DNA of 64,000 bases from Ideonella_A intermedia_A. GTDB taxonomy: Bacteria; Pseudomonadota; Gammaproteobacteria; Burkholderiales; Burkholderiaceae_C. The notes under the pieces are model-generated. The model had not been told where the DNA came from, did not search any database, and was given only the letters and a program-made list of their open reading frames with translations. The position numbers and the translations under genes are program-made. Positions within the stretch are counted from its first letter, which is position 1. Every line of letters starts with the position of its first letter. The stretch spans positions 47,464 through 111,463 of the forward strand of contig CALRPU020000016.1 of NCBI GenBank assembly GCA_943370175.1. The letters are read 5' to 3'. Of the stretch, positions 41,367 to 50,219 are shown in pieces.

Positions 41367-42698
41367 ATGTCCCTGTCCGCCTTGGCCGACAACGCCGGAC
41401 GCGAAGACCTCGCGCGGCGCCCCAAAGACCACGCCGGGGCCCGTCCGGCGGGCGTTGCCGCGGGACTCGCGTCCCTGAGCATCGACCGCAGTGGCGCTGG
41501 TCCGGCGCCGCAGGCGCAGGCCGCTTGGGTTCAGTTGTTGCGTCGCCCATCGTCGATGGCAGGCGTGCTCGCGGCCCTGGTGGTGGCCGGTGCCGTGGTT
41601 TATTCGGTGAGCCGGCCCGTCGCGGTCAGGGTCGCCCGGGTGATCAACACCACGGTGTCTCAGCAGTACGCGGCCCTGACGGCATCCGGCCATGTGGTCG
41701 CTCAGACGCGCGCGGCGGTGGCGTCCAAGGCGTCCGGCCGTTTGATCGAGCTGACGGTGCGCGAGGGCTCGCGTGTGGCGGCTGGCGACCTGCTGGCGAG
41801 GCTGGACGCCAGCGACCTTGATGCCGCGGTCGATGCCGCCCGCGCCGCCATGCGCCAGGCCCAGGCCGGTGTGCTGCAGGCCGCCGTCGCCTTGAAGAGC
41901 GCACGGGCCGACCTGCGCCGCGCCATCGGCCTGCAGCAGCAGTCCTTCATTTCACCGCAGTCGGTGGAACAGGTGCGGGCCAAGGCCGATGGCGCGGCGG
42001 CCAACTTGGCGATGGCCACGGCCGCCTTGGACACGGCCAGCGCCGAGCTGCGCGTGCGCAGCGCCACGCAGAGCTACACCGAAATCCGCGCGCCGTTCAG
42101 CGGCGTGGTGCTGGCCAAGAACGCCAACGTCGGCGACGTCATCACGCCGATGTCAAATGCCGTGGGCGCCCAGGGCGCGGTGGTGACCCTGGCCGACCTC
42201 GGCTCGCTGGAGGTCGAGGTCGACGTGTCGGAGGCACAGCTGGGCAAAACCCACGTTGGCCAGCCGGCCGAGATCGTGCTGGACGCCCTGCCGGAGCTGC
42301 GCTGGCGCGGCGCGGTGTCCACCATCGTGCCCACCGCGAACCGGGCCAAGGGCACGGTCACGGCCAAGGTCCGCTTCGAGCGCGTGGACGAGCGCGTGCT
42401 GCCCGAGATGGCCGCCCGGGTGACCCTGCTGACTCAGGCGGTCGACAGCGCCGACCAGCAGTTGATGCTGTGCGTGCCCATGGCCTCGGTCGTTGGTGAC
42501 GCGTCGTCATCGGTGGTGCTGCGGGTGGTGGGCGAGCGCGGGGCGCAGCGGGTGGAGCGCTTGCCGGTGCAGCTGGGCCGCCGCGTTGGCGATCAGGTGG
42601 AGGTGCGCTCGGCCGCCCTGCGCGCCGGCGATCGGCTGGTGGTGGGCGCAAGCCACCTGGCCGACGGCGCCGCGGTGCGCGTGGACGCGGGCGACTGA
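41367..42698 (+). CDS. Periplasmic adaptor (HlyD/MacA-like) of ABC exporter
   Basis: A 443-residue membrane fusion protein. After a cytoplasmic N-terminus of about 60 residues comes one membrane helix (SSMAGVLAALVVAGAVVYSVS). The lipoyl half-motifs follow (AAVASKASGRLIELTVREGSRVAAGDLLARLDASD ... YTEIRAPFSGVVLAKNANVGDVI) around a coiled-coil hairpin. The beta-barrel region (LEVEVDVSEAQLGKTHVGQPAEIVLDA) and a membrane-proximal domain complete it. Such adaptors join an inner-membrane ABC transporter to the periplasm or an outer-membrane channel. The ATPase gene begins 4 bases downstream. Confidence 0.92.
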   Translation: MSLSALADNAGREDLARRPKDHAGARPAGVAAGLASLSIDRSGAGPAPQAQAAWVQLLRRPSSMAGVLAALVVAGAVVYSVSRPVAVRVARVINTTVSQQYAALTASGHVVAQTRAAVASKASGRLIELTVREGSRVAAGDLLARLDASDLDAAVDAARAAMRQAQAGVLQAAVALKSARADLRRAIGLQQQSFISPQSVEQVRAKADGAAANLAMATAALDTASAELRVRSATQSYTEIRAPFSGVVLAKNANVGDVITPMSNAVGAQGAVVTLADLGSLEVEVDVSEAQLGKTHVGQPAEIVLDALPELRWRGAVSTIVPTANRAKGTVTAKVRFERVDERVLPEMAARVTLLTQAVDSADQQLMLCVPMASVVGDASSSVVLRVVGERGAQRVERLPVQLGRRVGDQVEVRSAALRAGDRLVVGASHLADGAAVRVDAGD

Positions 42699-42702
42699 TC
42701 CC

Positions 42703-43440
42703 ATGGCCGCAGCCGCCCTCGAGGTGCTCAACGGCGCCGCGGTGCCCATGGTCTGCATCCGCGGGCTGTGCAAGCGGTACCGCCGCGGCCGACAGTGGGT
42801 GCAGGTGCTGGACGGCCTGGACCTCGATCTGCACCGCGGCAGCTTCGTCGCGCTGATGGGCCCGAGCGGCTCGGGCAAGAGCACCTTGCTGAACCTCATC
42901 GCCGGCATCGACCGACCGTCGGGCGGGACCATCCTGGTCGAGGGGCGCAACATCGCCGAGCTGGGCGAAGCGGCGCTGGCGCACTGGCGGGCCGCGAACG
43001 TCGGCTTCATCTTCCAGTTCTACAACCTGATCCCGGTGCTGACGGCGTTCGAGAACGTCGAGCTGCCGCTGATGCTGACGCGGCTGAGTCGGCGCGAGCG
43101 CCACCACCATGTGCGCACCGCATTGGACATGGTGCGGCTGGGCGAGCGACACGACCACCGACCCGACGAGCTGTCGGGCGGCCAGCAGCAGCGTGTGGCC
43201 ATCGCCCGGGCGCTGGTGACCGACCCCCTGCTGCTGGTGGCCGACGAGCCCACCGGCGACCTTGACCGCAGCACCGGGGACGAGGTGCTGGACCTGCTGG
43301 GCCAGCTCCACCGCGACTTGGGCAAGACCATCCTGATGGTGACGCACGACCCGCGGGCGGCGGCCCGCGCCGAGCGCCGGGTCGAGCTGGACCGGGGGCT
43401 GCTGGCCTCGGTGGCGGGGCCGGGCACCGAGGCGCACTGA
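42703..43440 (+). CDS. ABC exporter ATPase (MacB/LolD type)
   Basis: A 245-residue ATP-binding subunit. Walker A is GPSGSGKST, the Q-loop FIFQFYNLIPVLTAFENV, the signature LSGGQQQR, Walker B LLLVADEPTGDLD and the H-loop VTHD. The ENVELPLML and DEPTGDLDRSTG forms are typical of the MacB/LolD/FtsE branch of mechanotransmission exporters. ATG 42703 is 4 bases after the adaptor stop, and the first permease gene starts 1 base after this stop, so the genes are tightly coupled. Confidence 0.94.
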   Translation: MAAAALEVLNGAAVPMVCIRGLCKRYRRGRQWVQVLDGLDLDLHRGSFVALMGPSGSGKSTLLNLIAGIDRPSGGTILVEGRNIAELGEAALAHWRAANVGFIFQFYNLIPVLTAFENVELPLMLTRLSRRERHHHVRTALDMVRLGERHDHRPDELSGGQQQRVAIARALVTDPLLLVADEPTGDLDRSTGDEVLDLLGQLHRDLGKTILMVTHDPRAAARAERRVELDRGLLASVAGPGTEAH

Positions 43441-43441
43441 G

Positions 43442-44602
43442 ATGCCCGGCCTGCTGTGGCACCTGGCCCGCCGCAACGCGCTGCGCGACCCCTTGAGGAC
43501 GCTGCTGACTCAGCTGGGCATGGCCGCAGTGATCTGCGCGCTGGGCCTGCTGCGCACCGTGGTTGACGCCTGGTACGCCGGGCCCGACGCCACCGCACCC
43601 ACGCGGCTCATCACCCGCAATGCGATGTCCGTGCTGGCCACACTGCCGGTGACCTATGCCCAGCGCCTGCAGGCGGTGGATGGCGTGAGCGAGGTGACCT
43701 GGCGCAACTGGTTCGGTGGCACCTACCGCGACCCGCGCAACTTCTTTGCCCAGTTCGCCGTCGACCCGACCACCCACTTCGCGATGTTCCCCGAGTTGCT
43801 GCTCGACGACGACCAGCGGCTCGCCTTCCAGGCCGATCGCACCGCGGCGGTGGTGGGTGCCGGGCTGGCCCGCGACTTCGGCTGGAAGCTGGGCGACGTC
43901 GTGGCCCTGAAGGGTGGTCTCTATCCCGGCGACTGGACCTTCACCGTGCGCGGCATCTACCGTGGCCTGCGGGCCGACAGCAACCTGCGCCAGATGTTCA
44001 TCCACTGGCAGCGGGTGTCCGATGCCATGCAGGGGCCCTGGCCATCGCTGGCGGGTCAGGCCGGCATGTTCATCGTGTCGATCCGCGATCCGGCCGAGGC
44101 CGCCGCGGTGGCCAGCCGCATCGACGCCCTGTTCGCCAACTCCGCGGCCGAGACCGTCACCGAGACCGAGCGCGCCTACAAGCTGGGCATCTTGTCGATG
44201 GGCAACACCATCCTGGCGGCCATCGACGGCGTCAGCGCCTTGGTGGTGCTGGTGGTTCTTGCGCTGATGTGCAACACCATGGCCATGGCGTCGCGCGAGC
44301 GGTTGGCCGAGTACGCCACGTTGAAGGCCCTGGGTTTTGGCCCAGGGGCGGTGTGCCGCCTGCTGTTCACCGAGAGCGTGCTGGTGGCGCTGGGCGGCGG
44401 GGTACTGGGCATGGTGCTCACGGTGCCGGCGGTGTCGGTGTTCGGCGCGTCGCTGCCGTGGCTGCCCGTGTTCGAGCTGACGCTGGGGACGGCGGCCACG
44501 CAGCTGTTGGCGGCGCTGGTCGTCGGCGTGCTGGCGGCGGTCTGGCCGGCCTGGTCGCTGGCCCGGGTCGACATCGTGACGGGACTGCGGCATGTCGCTT
44601 GA
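43442..44602 (+). CDS. FtsX-family ABC permease, first of two
   Basis: A 386-residue permease with the four-helix MacB/LolC plan. An N-terminal helix (LRTLLTQLGMAAVICALGLLRTVV) is followed by a periplasmic domain (about 45-255). Three C-terminal helices form the FtsX domain (TILAAIDGVSALVVLVVLALMCNTMAMASRERLAEYATLKALGFGPGAV; VLVALGGGVLGMVLTVPAVSVFG; LLAALVVGVLAAVWPAWSLARVD). It is paired with the next permease, which would give a heterodimeric channel like LolC-LolE rather than the MacB homodimer. Confidence 0.92.
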   Translation: MPGLLWHLARRNALRDPLRTLLTQLGMAAVICALGLLRTVVDAWYAGPDATAPTRLITRNAMSVLATLPVTYAQRLQAVDGVSEVTWRNWFGGTYRDPRNFFAQFAVDPTTHFAMFPELLLDDDQRLAFQADRTAAVVGAGLARDFGWKLGDVVALKGGLYPGDWTFTVRGIYRGLRADSNLRQMFIHWQRVSDAMQGPWPSLAGQAGMFIVSIRDPAEAAAVASRIDALFANSAAETVTETERAYKLGILSMGNTILAAIDGVSALVVLVVLALMCNTMAMASRERLAEYATLKALGFGPGAVCRLLFTESVLVALGGGVLGMVLTVPAVSVFGASLPWLPVFELTLGTAATQLLAALVVGVLAAVWPAWSLARVDIVTGLRHVA

Positions 44603-44641
44603 ACGCCTGACACGGCCTGCCGCCGCCCGCGCGAGCCCGCC

Positions 44642-45814
44642 ATGGGGCTGATGCTGCCTTCGGGCTATGTGCTGCGCAGCATGCGCCAGCGCGCCCTGAC
44701 CACGGCGCTGACGGCGGCGGGCATGGCGCTGGTGGTGGCGGTCTTCGCCGTGGTGATGATGCTCAGCGCCGGGGTGCGCGCCACCCTGGTGGCCACCGGC
44801 GACGCGGCCAATGCGGTGGTCTTGTCGCGTGGCGCCAGTGCTGAAATCACCTCCTTGCTGCGGCGCGACGAGGCCGCGGTGGTGCAGGCCGCGCCGGGCC
44901 TGGCGCCGGGCTTGAACGGCCGGCCCCTGGCCGTGGCCGAGGTCGTCGCGATCAGCAGCCTGCGGCGCCGGTCGGGCGACGGGCTGAGCAGCTTCACCAT
45001 CCGCGGCACCGGCGCCAACGCCTGGGCCTTGCGGTCGGGCGTGCGGCTGATCGATGGGCGCCGGCCGTCGCCGGGCACCGCCGAGGCCGTGGTCGGTCGC
45101 GCGCTGAGGGGCAGCACCGCAGGCCTGGACGTCGGCAACACCGTGCGCATCGGCGGCCGGGCCTGGACCGTCGTGGGCGTGTTTGACGCCGGTGGCAGCG
45201 GCTTTGACTCCGAACTGTGGGTCGATGTGGATCAGGCTTTGCAGGCCTTTCACCGCAGCACCTACTCCAGCATGGTGGTGCGCCTGCAGGACCCCGATCG
45301 CCTCGACGACCTGCGCGCGCTGCTGCAGGCCGACCCGCGCGTGGCGGTCGACCTGAAGCCGGAGCGGGCCTTCTACGCCGAGCAGTCGGAGCAGCTCACC
45401 GCGTTCATCCAGTTGCTGGGGCTGTCGATCACCGCCATTTTTTCGCTGGGCGCGGTGGCCTGCGCCTCGATCACGATGTTCGCGGCTGTGGCCACCCGCA
45501 TCCCCGAGATCGGCACCTTGCGCGCGCTGGGCTTTCAGCGTGCCAGTGTGATGGCGGTGTTCATTGCCGAGTCGCTGGCGCTGTCCTTGATGGGCGCGGT
45601 GGTGGGCTTGGCACTGGCCGCGACCCTGGGTCAGACCGAGGTGTCAACCGTCAACGGTCAGACCCTGTCGGAGCTCGCCTTCCGGCTGCGGATGACGCCG
45701 TCGATCGTCGGCGGTGCGATGGCGTTTGCCGTCGTCATGGGCCTGCTGGGCGGCGCGGCCCCGGCCTGGCGCGCCGCACAACTGCCCATCGTCGACTGCC
45801 TGCGCGCGCGTTGA
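44642..45814 (+). CDS. FtsX-family ABC permease, second of two
   Basis: A 390-residue permease of the same plan: an N-terminal helix (ALTTALTAAGMALVVAVFAVVMMLSAGV), a periplasmic MacB-like domain (about 40-255), then FtsX helices (LTAFIQLLGLSITAIFSLGAVACASITMFAAVATRIPEIGTLRALGF; SLALSLMGAVVGLALAATLG; GGAMAFAVVMGLLGGAAPAWRAAQLPIVDCLRAR). It begins 39 bases after the first permease and completes the adaptor-ATPase-permease-permease exporter. The exported substrate is unknown; lipid-like cargo is possible given the lipase neighbours. Confidence 0.92.
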   Translation: MGLMLPSGYVLRSMRQRALTTALTAAGMALVVAVFAVVMMLSAGVRATLVATGDAANAVVLSRGASAEITSLLRRDEAAVVQAAPGLAPGLNGRPLAVAEVVAISSLRRRSGDGLSSFTIRGTGANAWALRSGVRLIDGRRPSPGTAEAVVGRALRGSTAGLDVGNTVRIGGRAWTVVGVFDAGGSGFDSELWVDVDQALQAFHRSTYSSMVVRLQDPDRLDDLRALLQADPRVAVDLKPERAFYAEQSEQLTAFIQLLGLSITAIFSLGAVACASITMFAAVATRIPEIGTLRALGFQRASVMAVFIAESLALSLMGAVVGLALAATLGQTEVSTVNGQTLSELAFRLRMTPSIVGGAMAFAVVMGLLGGAAPAWRAAQLPIVDCLRAR

Positions 45815-45816
45815 TT

Positions 45817-45885
45817 CACCCAGTCATCGCCCCACCCAGTCATCTCCCCACCCAGGCACCGACCCACCCAGCCACCGACCCACGG
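45817..45885. repeat. Imperfect tandem repeats (CACCCAG...) in leader of dihaem gene
   Basis: Four imperfect copies of a 14-16 base unit (CACCCAGTCATC, CCCACCCAGTCATC, CCCACCCAGGCACCGA, CCCACCCAGCCACCGA) and a partial fifth fill the space between the second permease stop and the GGAGG ribosome-binding site (45884-45888). The transcript is C/A-rich and probably unstructured. Confidence 0.8.
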
Positions 45886-45897
45886 AGGACCTCCGCC

Positions 45898-48237
45898 ATG
45901 GCGCCACGCCAACCCATCACCTTCACCCCGCGGCGCACCGCGGCCTGCGTCGCCACGGCGGCTTGCCTCGCCGGGCTGGCACCGGCCCGGGCCGCGCCCC
46001 CCGCCTACCCAGACCAGGCCCGCCTGTGCGCCCTCAACCTCGAGCGCGAAGCGCAGCGTGCCAACGCGGCGCGCCGCTTCGACACGCCGCGGGTGCAGCA
46101 ACTGCTCGTCAACGACCGACTGGCCTGGACCGCCGGTGCGGGCAACGCGCCGCCGCTGCTCAGCCCCGGCGACCTCGTGACCTTGCGCGGCAGTGGCTTG
46201 GGTGCCGGCCCGGACATCGACTTCAGCAAAGTGATGATCGGCAACAGCCGCGTGCTGGAGACCGACCTCCATGCCTTCACGCAAAAGCTGGACCTCTTCT
46301 CCGGTGCGAACTACGAGACCCAGGTTCCGCGCAGCACGTGGCCTCGGGACCTGTTGTCCTGGACCGACGCTGAGGTGCGCTTTCGGGTGCCCGCGCACGT
46401 CAGCAAGGGCCCGCTGCGCCTGCAGGTGCAAAAGCGCCTGGGCAGCAACCCGTCGTTGCTGCGGCCAGGCCAGCCCCACCTGGTGATCGACGCCCAGCGC
46501 TCGCGCCAGCCTGCGCTGAGCGACCCGAACTGCGACGTGGTGTCGGTGCTGTCCGCCGACAGCAAGGCCATCGAGCCCATTGAGGTGCAGGTCCGCAATG
46601 GCGACTTCGACGCGCTGAACCTGCTGGGTCGGCAGATCTTCTGGTCCTACGACTTCAACCTGGGCCTGAGCCACAAGCTGCGCGGCCTGGACTGGGCCCA
46701 GGTCCTCGGGCAGCGGGCCACCGACCCCTACACCCGCCGACCGGCCGACCCACGGGCGCTGTTCGGGGCATACCCCACGGTGCCAGGTGAGGTACCGGCG
46801 GAGGCCTACGCCGACGTCGCCTTCAGCCCCTATCCCCAGCTGAACCCCACCCCGGGCTTCTTGTTGGTCAAACCACAACGCACGGCGGGCCTGACCACCT
46901 CGACCGGCTGGGTGGGGTACCGGAATGCGGCGTCCAGCCACCCGCTGCTGGGCAGTGGGGCCTGGGCGGGCTTCAACTGCGCCTCCTGCCACGGCTACCG
47001 CATCAGCTACGCCCGGGGCAAGCAGCAGGTCACCAAGGTGTTTCCCGGCCTGCCCAACCCCGGCTGGTCGATGAAGTGGGCGGTGCTGGGCGACAAGGCC
47101 GGGCCGTCCACCGCCAACTTCACCTACATCGTGCACAAGGAGCCCGGGCCGCCCTGGGCGCCGGGCAAGGCCGCGGTGGACAAGACCGCGTTGATCTACC
47201 ACCTGCCCGCAGGCACCGCGGAGGCCACGGTGATCCGCACGGCCGGGGAAGGCTCGCTGTATGACAACGACCACACCTTCCAACCCACGGCGATTCCCAA
47301 TGTGACCTTCCATCTGCCGATTCGCCGGGCCTTGTCCCACACCGAGTCATACGCCGGGTTCGAGGGCTCGTACATCCATTCGCAAGAGCCCGACGGGGCC
47401 ATGGGCGCGATGGACGCGCGCTCGATCCAGGCGTTGACCGCCTACATGACCACGCTGGACGCCGACGACGCTGAACTCGTGTCGGTCGGGCTGCACCGTT
47501 GGCTGCGTGCGCGCGGCCGCCTGGCGCAGACCGGGGTCCAGCCCGCCAGCGAAGGCGAGTTCGTGCAGAAGGGCTGGCGCGCGTACCCGGGCGTGGTGTC
47601 GGCGGTGTCGGCAGGCCAGCGCAGCTTCGACGCGCAGTGCGCCCGCTGCCATGCCGACACGCTGGGCGCGCACACCACGGAGGTGATGGTGCCCTTGACC
47701 GAGGTGGGCCGGTTCTTTGCGCCCACGGCCTTTCAGATGCAGCGGCAGAGCATCCGCGCGAGCTTCTTGCGCAACCTGTACTGGGTCAGTTCGCGCGGCC
47801 TGTTGAGCGACGGCCATGTTCGCAACCTCGAAGACCTGGTGCACCCCGACCGCTGCGCGCAGGACAGCCCGCTGTACCGCCAGTACTACACCGTGCACGC
47901 CCCCGTCCGCCCCGCCCCCGGCACGCCCGATCAACCGCTGACCGCGCCCGACCTGAACCGGCGGGGCGATGTGTTTCGGGTGCCGGTGTCACAGGCCGCG
48001 TCGCTCGGTGCGGCCGTGGCCGCCGCGCGCAACCGCTTTGTCGAGCGCCATCGCTACTTCGTCCGGTCGCCCGACAACCCCGACCACTACGTCTGGGATT
48101 TCCAAGCCCTGCGCCGCGGCTTCGGCAGCGAGATGGGTGCGAGCGCGCCGCTGGGCTTGCCGGCCACGCCTCACCCCTGGTGCGCGCGCACCGCGGCCGA
48201 GGTCGACGACCTTGTGCAATACCTGCTGAGCTTGTGA
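45898..48237 (+). CDS. Secreted dihaem c-type cytochrome protein, 779 aa, function unknown
   Basis: A large exported protein. The signal peptide (AACVATAACLAGLAPARA) is followed by an IPT-like beta domain (PPLLSPGDLVTLRGSGLGAGPDIDFSKVMIGN, about 75-185) and two haem c sites, CASCHGYRI (about residue 361) and CARCHADTL (about 581), about 220 residues apart. Two widely spaced haems in a chain of this size recall the cytochrome c peroxidase/MauG-like superfamily, including rubber oxygenases RoxA/RoxB, but I see no diagnostic motif for those, so the resemblance is only architectural. ATG 45898 has GGAGG 9 bases upstream. It sits between the exporter and a Crp/Fnr regulator. Confidence 0.75.
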   Translation: MAPRQPITFTPRRTAACVATAACLAGLAPARAAPPAYPDQARLCALNLEREAQRANAARRFDTPRVQQLLVNDRLAWTAGAGNAPPLLSPGDLVTLRGSGLGAGPDIDFSKVMIGNSRVLETDLHAFTQKLDLFSGANYETQVPRSTWPRDLLSWTDAEVRFRVPAHVSKGPLRLQVQKRLGSNPSLLRPGQPHLVIDAQRSRQPALSDPNCDVVSVLSADSKAIEPIEVQVRNGDFDALNLLGRQIFWSYDFNLGLSHKLRGLDWAQVLGQRATDPYTRRPADPRALFGAYPTVPGEVPAEAYADVAFSPYPQLNPTPGFLLVKPQRTAGLTTSTGWVGYRNAASSHPLLGSGAWAGFNCASCHGYRISYARGKQQVTKVFPGLPNPGWSMKWAVLGDKAGPSTANFTYIVHKEPGPPWAPGKAAVDKTALIYHLPAGTAEATVIRTAGEGSLYDNDHTFQPTAIPNVTFHLPIRRALSHTESYAGFEGSYIHSQEPDGAMGAMDARSIQALTAYMTTLDADDAELVSVGLHRWLRARGRLAQTGVQPASEGEFVQKGWRAYPGVVSAVSAGQRSFDAQCARCHADTLGAHTTEVMVPLTEVGRFFAPTAFQMQRQSIRASFLRNLYWVSSRGLLSDGHVRNLEDLVHPDRCAQDSPLYRQYYTVHAPVRPAPGTPDQPLTAPDLNRRGDVFRVPVSQAASLGAAVAAARNRFVERHRYFVRSPDNPDHYVWDFQALRRGFGSEMGASAPLGLPATPHPWCARTAAEVDDLVQYLLSL

Positions 48238-48312
48238 CAATCTGGCCGTGATCACGAGCCTGCGCGCCTTCGCCTTGCCCCTGCCCGGTGGCCCTGATTT
48301 CGGCCCCAGCCC

Positions 48313-49134
48313 ATGGTGACGCCCAAGTCGCCTGTGGGGTCGAACGGCCGCATTCGGGTGGTCGAGCGCGAGCGGGTGAGGTCCAAGGTGGGCCGCCGTG
48401 CGGTCATGGAGGGCGACCCATGGTTCTCCTCGCTGCCCCTGGGTGTCCGCGACCAGGTGTTCGACAGCGCGCGCCTGCGCTGGGTCAACAGCGGCCACGT
48501 GCTGTTCACGACGGGGCAGGCCCCGGACCATTGGTATGGGGTGGTCTTCGGGTCGGTCAAGCTGCGCTCGGTCAGCCCGGACGGCCGCGAGCTGGTGGCA
48601 GGCCTGATCGGTCCCGGGGGATGGTTCGGCGACTTGTCGATCGTCGACGGCTTGCCGCGCATGCACGACGCCATTGCGCATGGCCGCACCGCCTTGTTGT
48701 CATTGACCGGCGACGAGCTGATGGCCTTGATTCACCGGGAAGCCGAGTTCGCGCGCGCCCTGCTGCGCCTGCAGGGCCACCGCATGCGGCAGCTGTTCTT
48801 GTCCATCGAAGAGGCCAACACGCTGTCGGTCGACGTGCGGCTGGCGCGTCACCTCGGCGGGTTGGTGCACACCTACGGCTGTGTCACCGAGGCCGGCACC
48901 CAGCTGCGCCTGCACCTGCCTCAGGACTGCCTGGGCCAGATGCTGGGCGTCTCGCGCCAGCGCATCAACCAGACCTTGAAGGCGTGGGAGCGCTCGGGCG
49001 TGCTGAGTCACCGCTACGGCCGCATCACCATCGCCAACCTGCCGGCGTTGGAGGCCCTGGGCGCCCCCACGCGCGCCTTGCCCCCGCGTGCGCCGGCGGA
49101 GGCGCGCAAGTCGGCAAGAAAGCAGCAGCCTTGA
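48313..49134 (+). CDS. Crp/Fnr-family transcriptional regulator
   Basis: A 273-residue regulator. The cyclic-nucleotide-binding-like jelly roll covers about 38-150 (FSSLPLGVRDQVFDSARLRWVNSGHVLFTTGQAPDHWYGVVFGSVKLRS; GPGGWFGDLSIVDGLPR). A dimer helix and a winged helix-turn-helix follow (LPQDCLGQMLGVSRQRINQTLKAWERSGVLSHRYGRITI). No N-terminal cysteine cluster like FNR is present, so iron-sulphur sensing is unlikely. The start may be the Met at residue 32 (MEGDPWFSSLP). It may control the dihaem or lipase genes on either side. Confidence 0.9.
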   Translation: MVTPKSPVGSNGRIRVVERERVRSKVGRRAVMEGDPWFSSLPLGVRDQVFDSARLRWVNSGHVLFTTGQAPDHWYGVVFGSVKLRSVSPDGRELVAGLIGPGGWFGDLSIVDGLPRMHDAIAHGRTALLSLTGDELMALIHREAEFARALLRLQGHRMRQLFLSIEEANTLSVDVRLARHLGGLVHTYGCVTEAGTQLRLHLPQDCLGQMLGVSRQRINQTLKAWERSGVLSHRYGRITIANLPALEALGAPTRALPPRAPAEARKSARKQQP

Positions 49135-49222
49135 GGCGGTGCGGTTCTTAGACTGGGTTTCGGCGGGGTGATGTTGGCCTGCCACGACCCACGACCGATC
49201 TGTCAGCCCAAGAGGACCCCCC

Positions 49223-50197
49223 ATGAGCACCTTTGTTTCAGGACCCCGGATGGCACGGTGGTTTGGCATGGCCGCGCTGTTCGCGGCGTCGAACCTGCTG
49301 AATGCGGCTCCCGCCCAGGCCGCCACTGCTGGCCCCGCGATCGCCACCGGTTACACGCAGACCCAGTACCCGGTGGTGCTGGTCCACGGCTTCCTGGGCT
49401 TTGACAACATCGGGCCCATCAACTACTGGTATGGCATTCCCGCGGCCCTGCGCGAGGGGGGCGCTGTGGTTTATGTCACCCAGCAGTCGGCCGCGAACAG
49501 CAGCGAGCTGCGGGGTGAGCAGCTGCTCAAGCAACTGCTTGAACTCAAGCGCGTCCATGGCCATGCCAAGTTCAACCTGATCGGGCACAGCCACGGCGGG
49601 CAGACGGTTCGCTACGTGGCGTCCGTGATGCCGGCGCTGGTGGCCTCGGTCACCACCGTCGGCGCGCCGCACCAGGGCACACCGGTGGCCGACGCCGTCG
49701 AACGGCTCAGCACCACGGTGGGGCCGGGCCTGACCAAGGTCGGGGCGGGCATCGTCAACGGCCTGAGCCGGCTGCTGGGCGCGGGTACCGGCTTGCCGCA
49801 GGACAGCCTGGCCGCCCTGCGCTCGTTGAGCACCGCGGGGGCTCAGGCCTTCAACCGCGCCCACCCTGAAGGTGCGCCCACGGAGGACTGCGGCAGCGGG
49901 CCGCCCCAGGTCGGGCAAGTGGCCTATTTCTCGATGGGCGGCACCGCCGTCAAGACCAACCTGTTCGACCTGAGCGACGCCTTGCTGGGGCTGACCGGCA
50001 AGGCCTTCAAGGAGGAAGCGAACGATGGGTTGGTGGGCCGGTGCTCATCGCACTGGGGCGTGGTGCTGCGCGACAACCACGACTGGAACCACCTCGACGA
50101 GGTCAACCAGGTCTTCGGCCTGCGCGCCAAGCTGGCGGCCGACCCCAAGGCCGTTTACCGGGCGCATGTGAACCGGCTCAAGGGCATGGCCTTGTGA
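49223..50197 (+). CDS. lipA: Secreted triacylglycerol lipase, Burkholderia-type (subfamily I.2-like)
   Basis: A 324-residue extracellular lipase that hydrolyses long-chain triacylglycerols. The signal peptide ends near NAAPAQA. Then come the oxyanion segment YPVVLVHGFLGFDNIG, the nucleophile Ser123 in IGHSHGGQT, the acid in EANDGLVGRCSSHWG and the His in DNHDWNHLDEVNQ. Two cysteines (EDCGSG and GRCSSHW) correspond to the disulphide of Burkholderia glumae lipase. Enzymes of this type need a dedicated foldase, encoded directly downstream, and usually leave the cell by type II secretion, which is not encoded in this window. Confidence 0.95.
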   Translation: MSTFVSGPRMARWFGMAALFAASNLLNAAPAQAATAGPAIATGYTQTQYPVVLVHGFLGFDNIGPINYWYGIPAALREGGAVVYVTQQSAANSSELRGEQLLKQLLELKRVHGHAKFNLIGHSHGGQTVRYVASVMPALVASVTTVGAPHQGTPVADAVERLSTTVGPGLTKVGAGIVNGLSRLLGAGTGLPQDSLAALRSLSTAGAQAFNRAHPEGAPTEDCGSGPPQVGQVAYFSMGGTAVKTNLFDLSDALLGLTGKAFKEEANDGLVGRCSSHWGVVLRDNHDWNHLDEVNQVFGLRAKLAADPKAVYRAHVNRLKGMAL

Positions 50198-50219
50198 GGC
50201 GCGGGCGGAGGTGCGCGTG

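Noticed and set aside
43442..45814. The two permease genes as one gene split by a frameshift
   Set aside because: Each has its own N-terminal helix, periplasmic domain and complete FtsX domain, so they are two paralogues.
45658..47340. 560-codon minus-strand open frame opposite the dihaem gene
   Set aside because: Antisense shadow. The plus strand has a signal peptide, two CxxCH motifs and a GGAGG ribosome-binding site.
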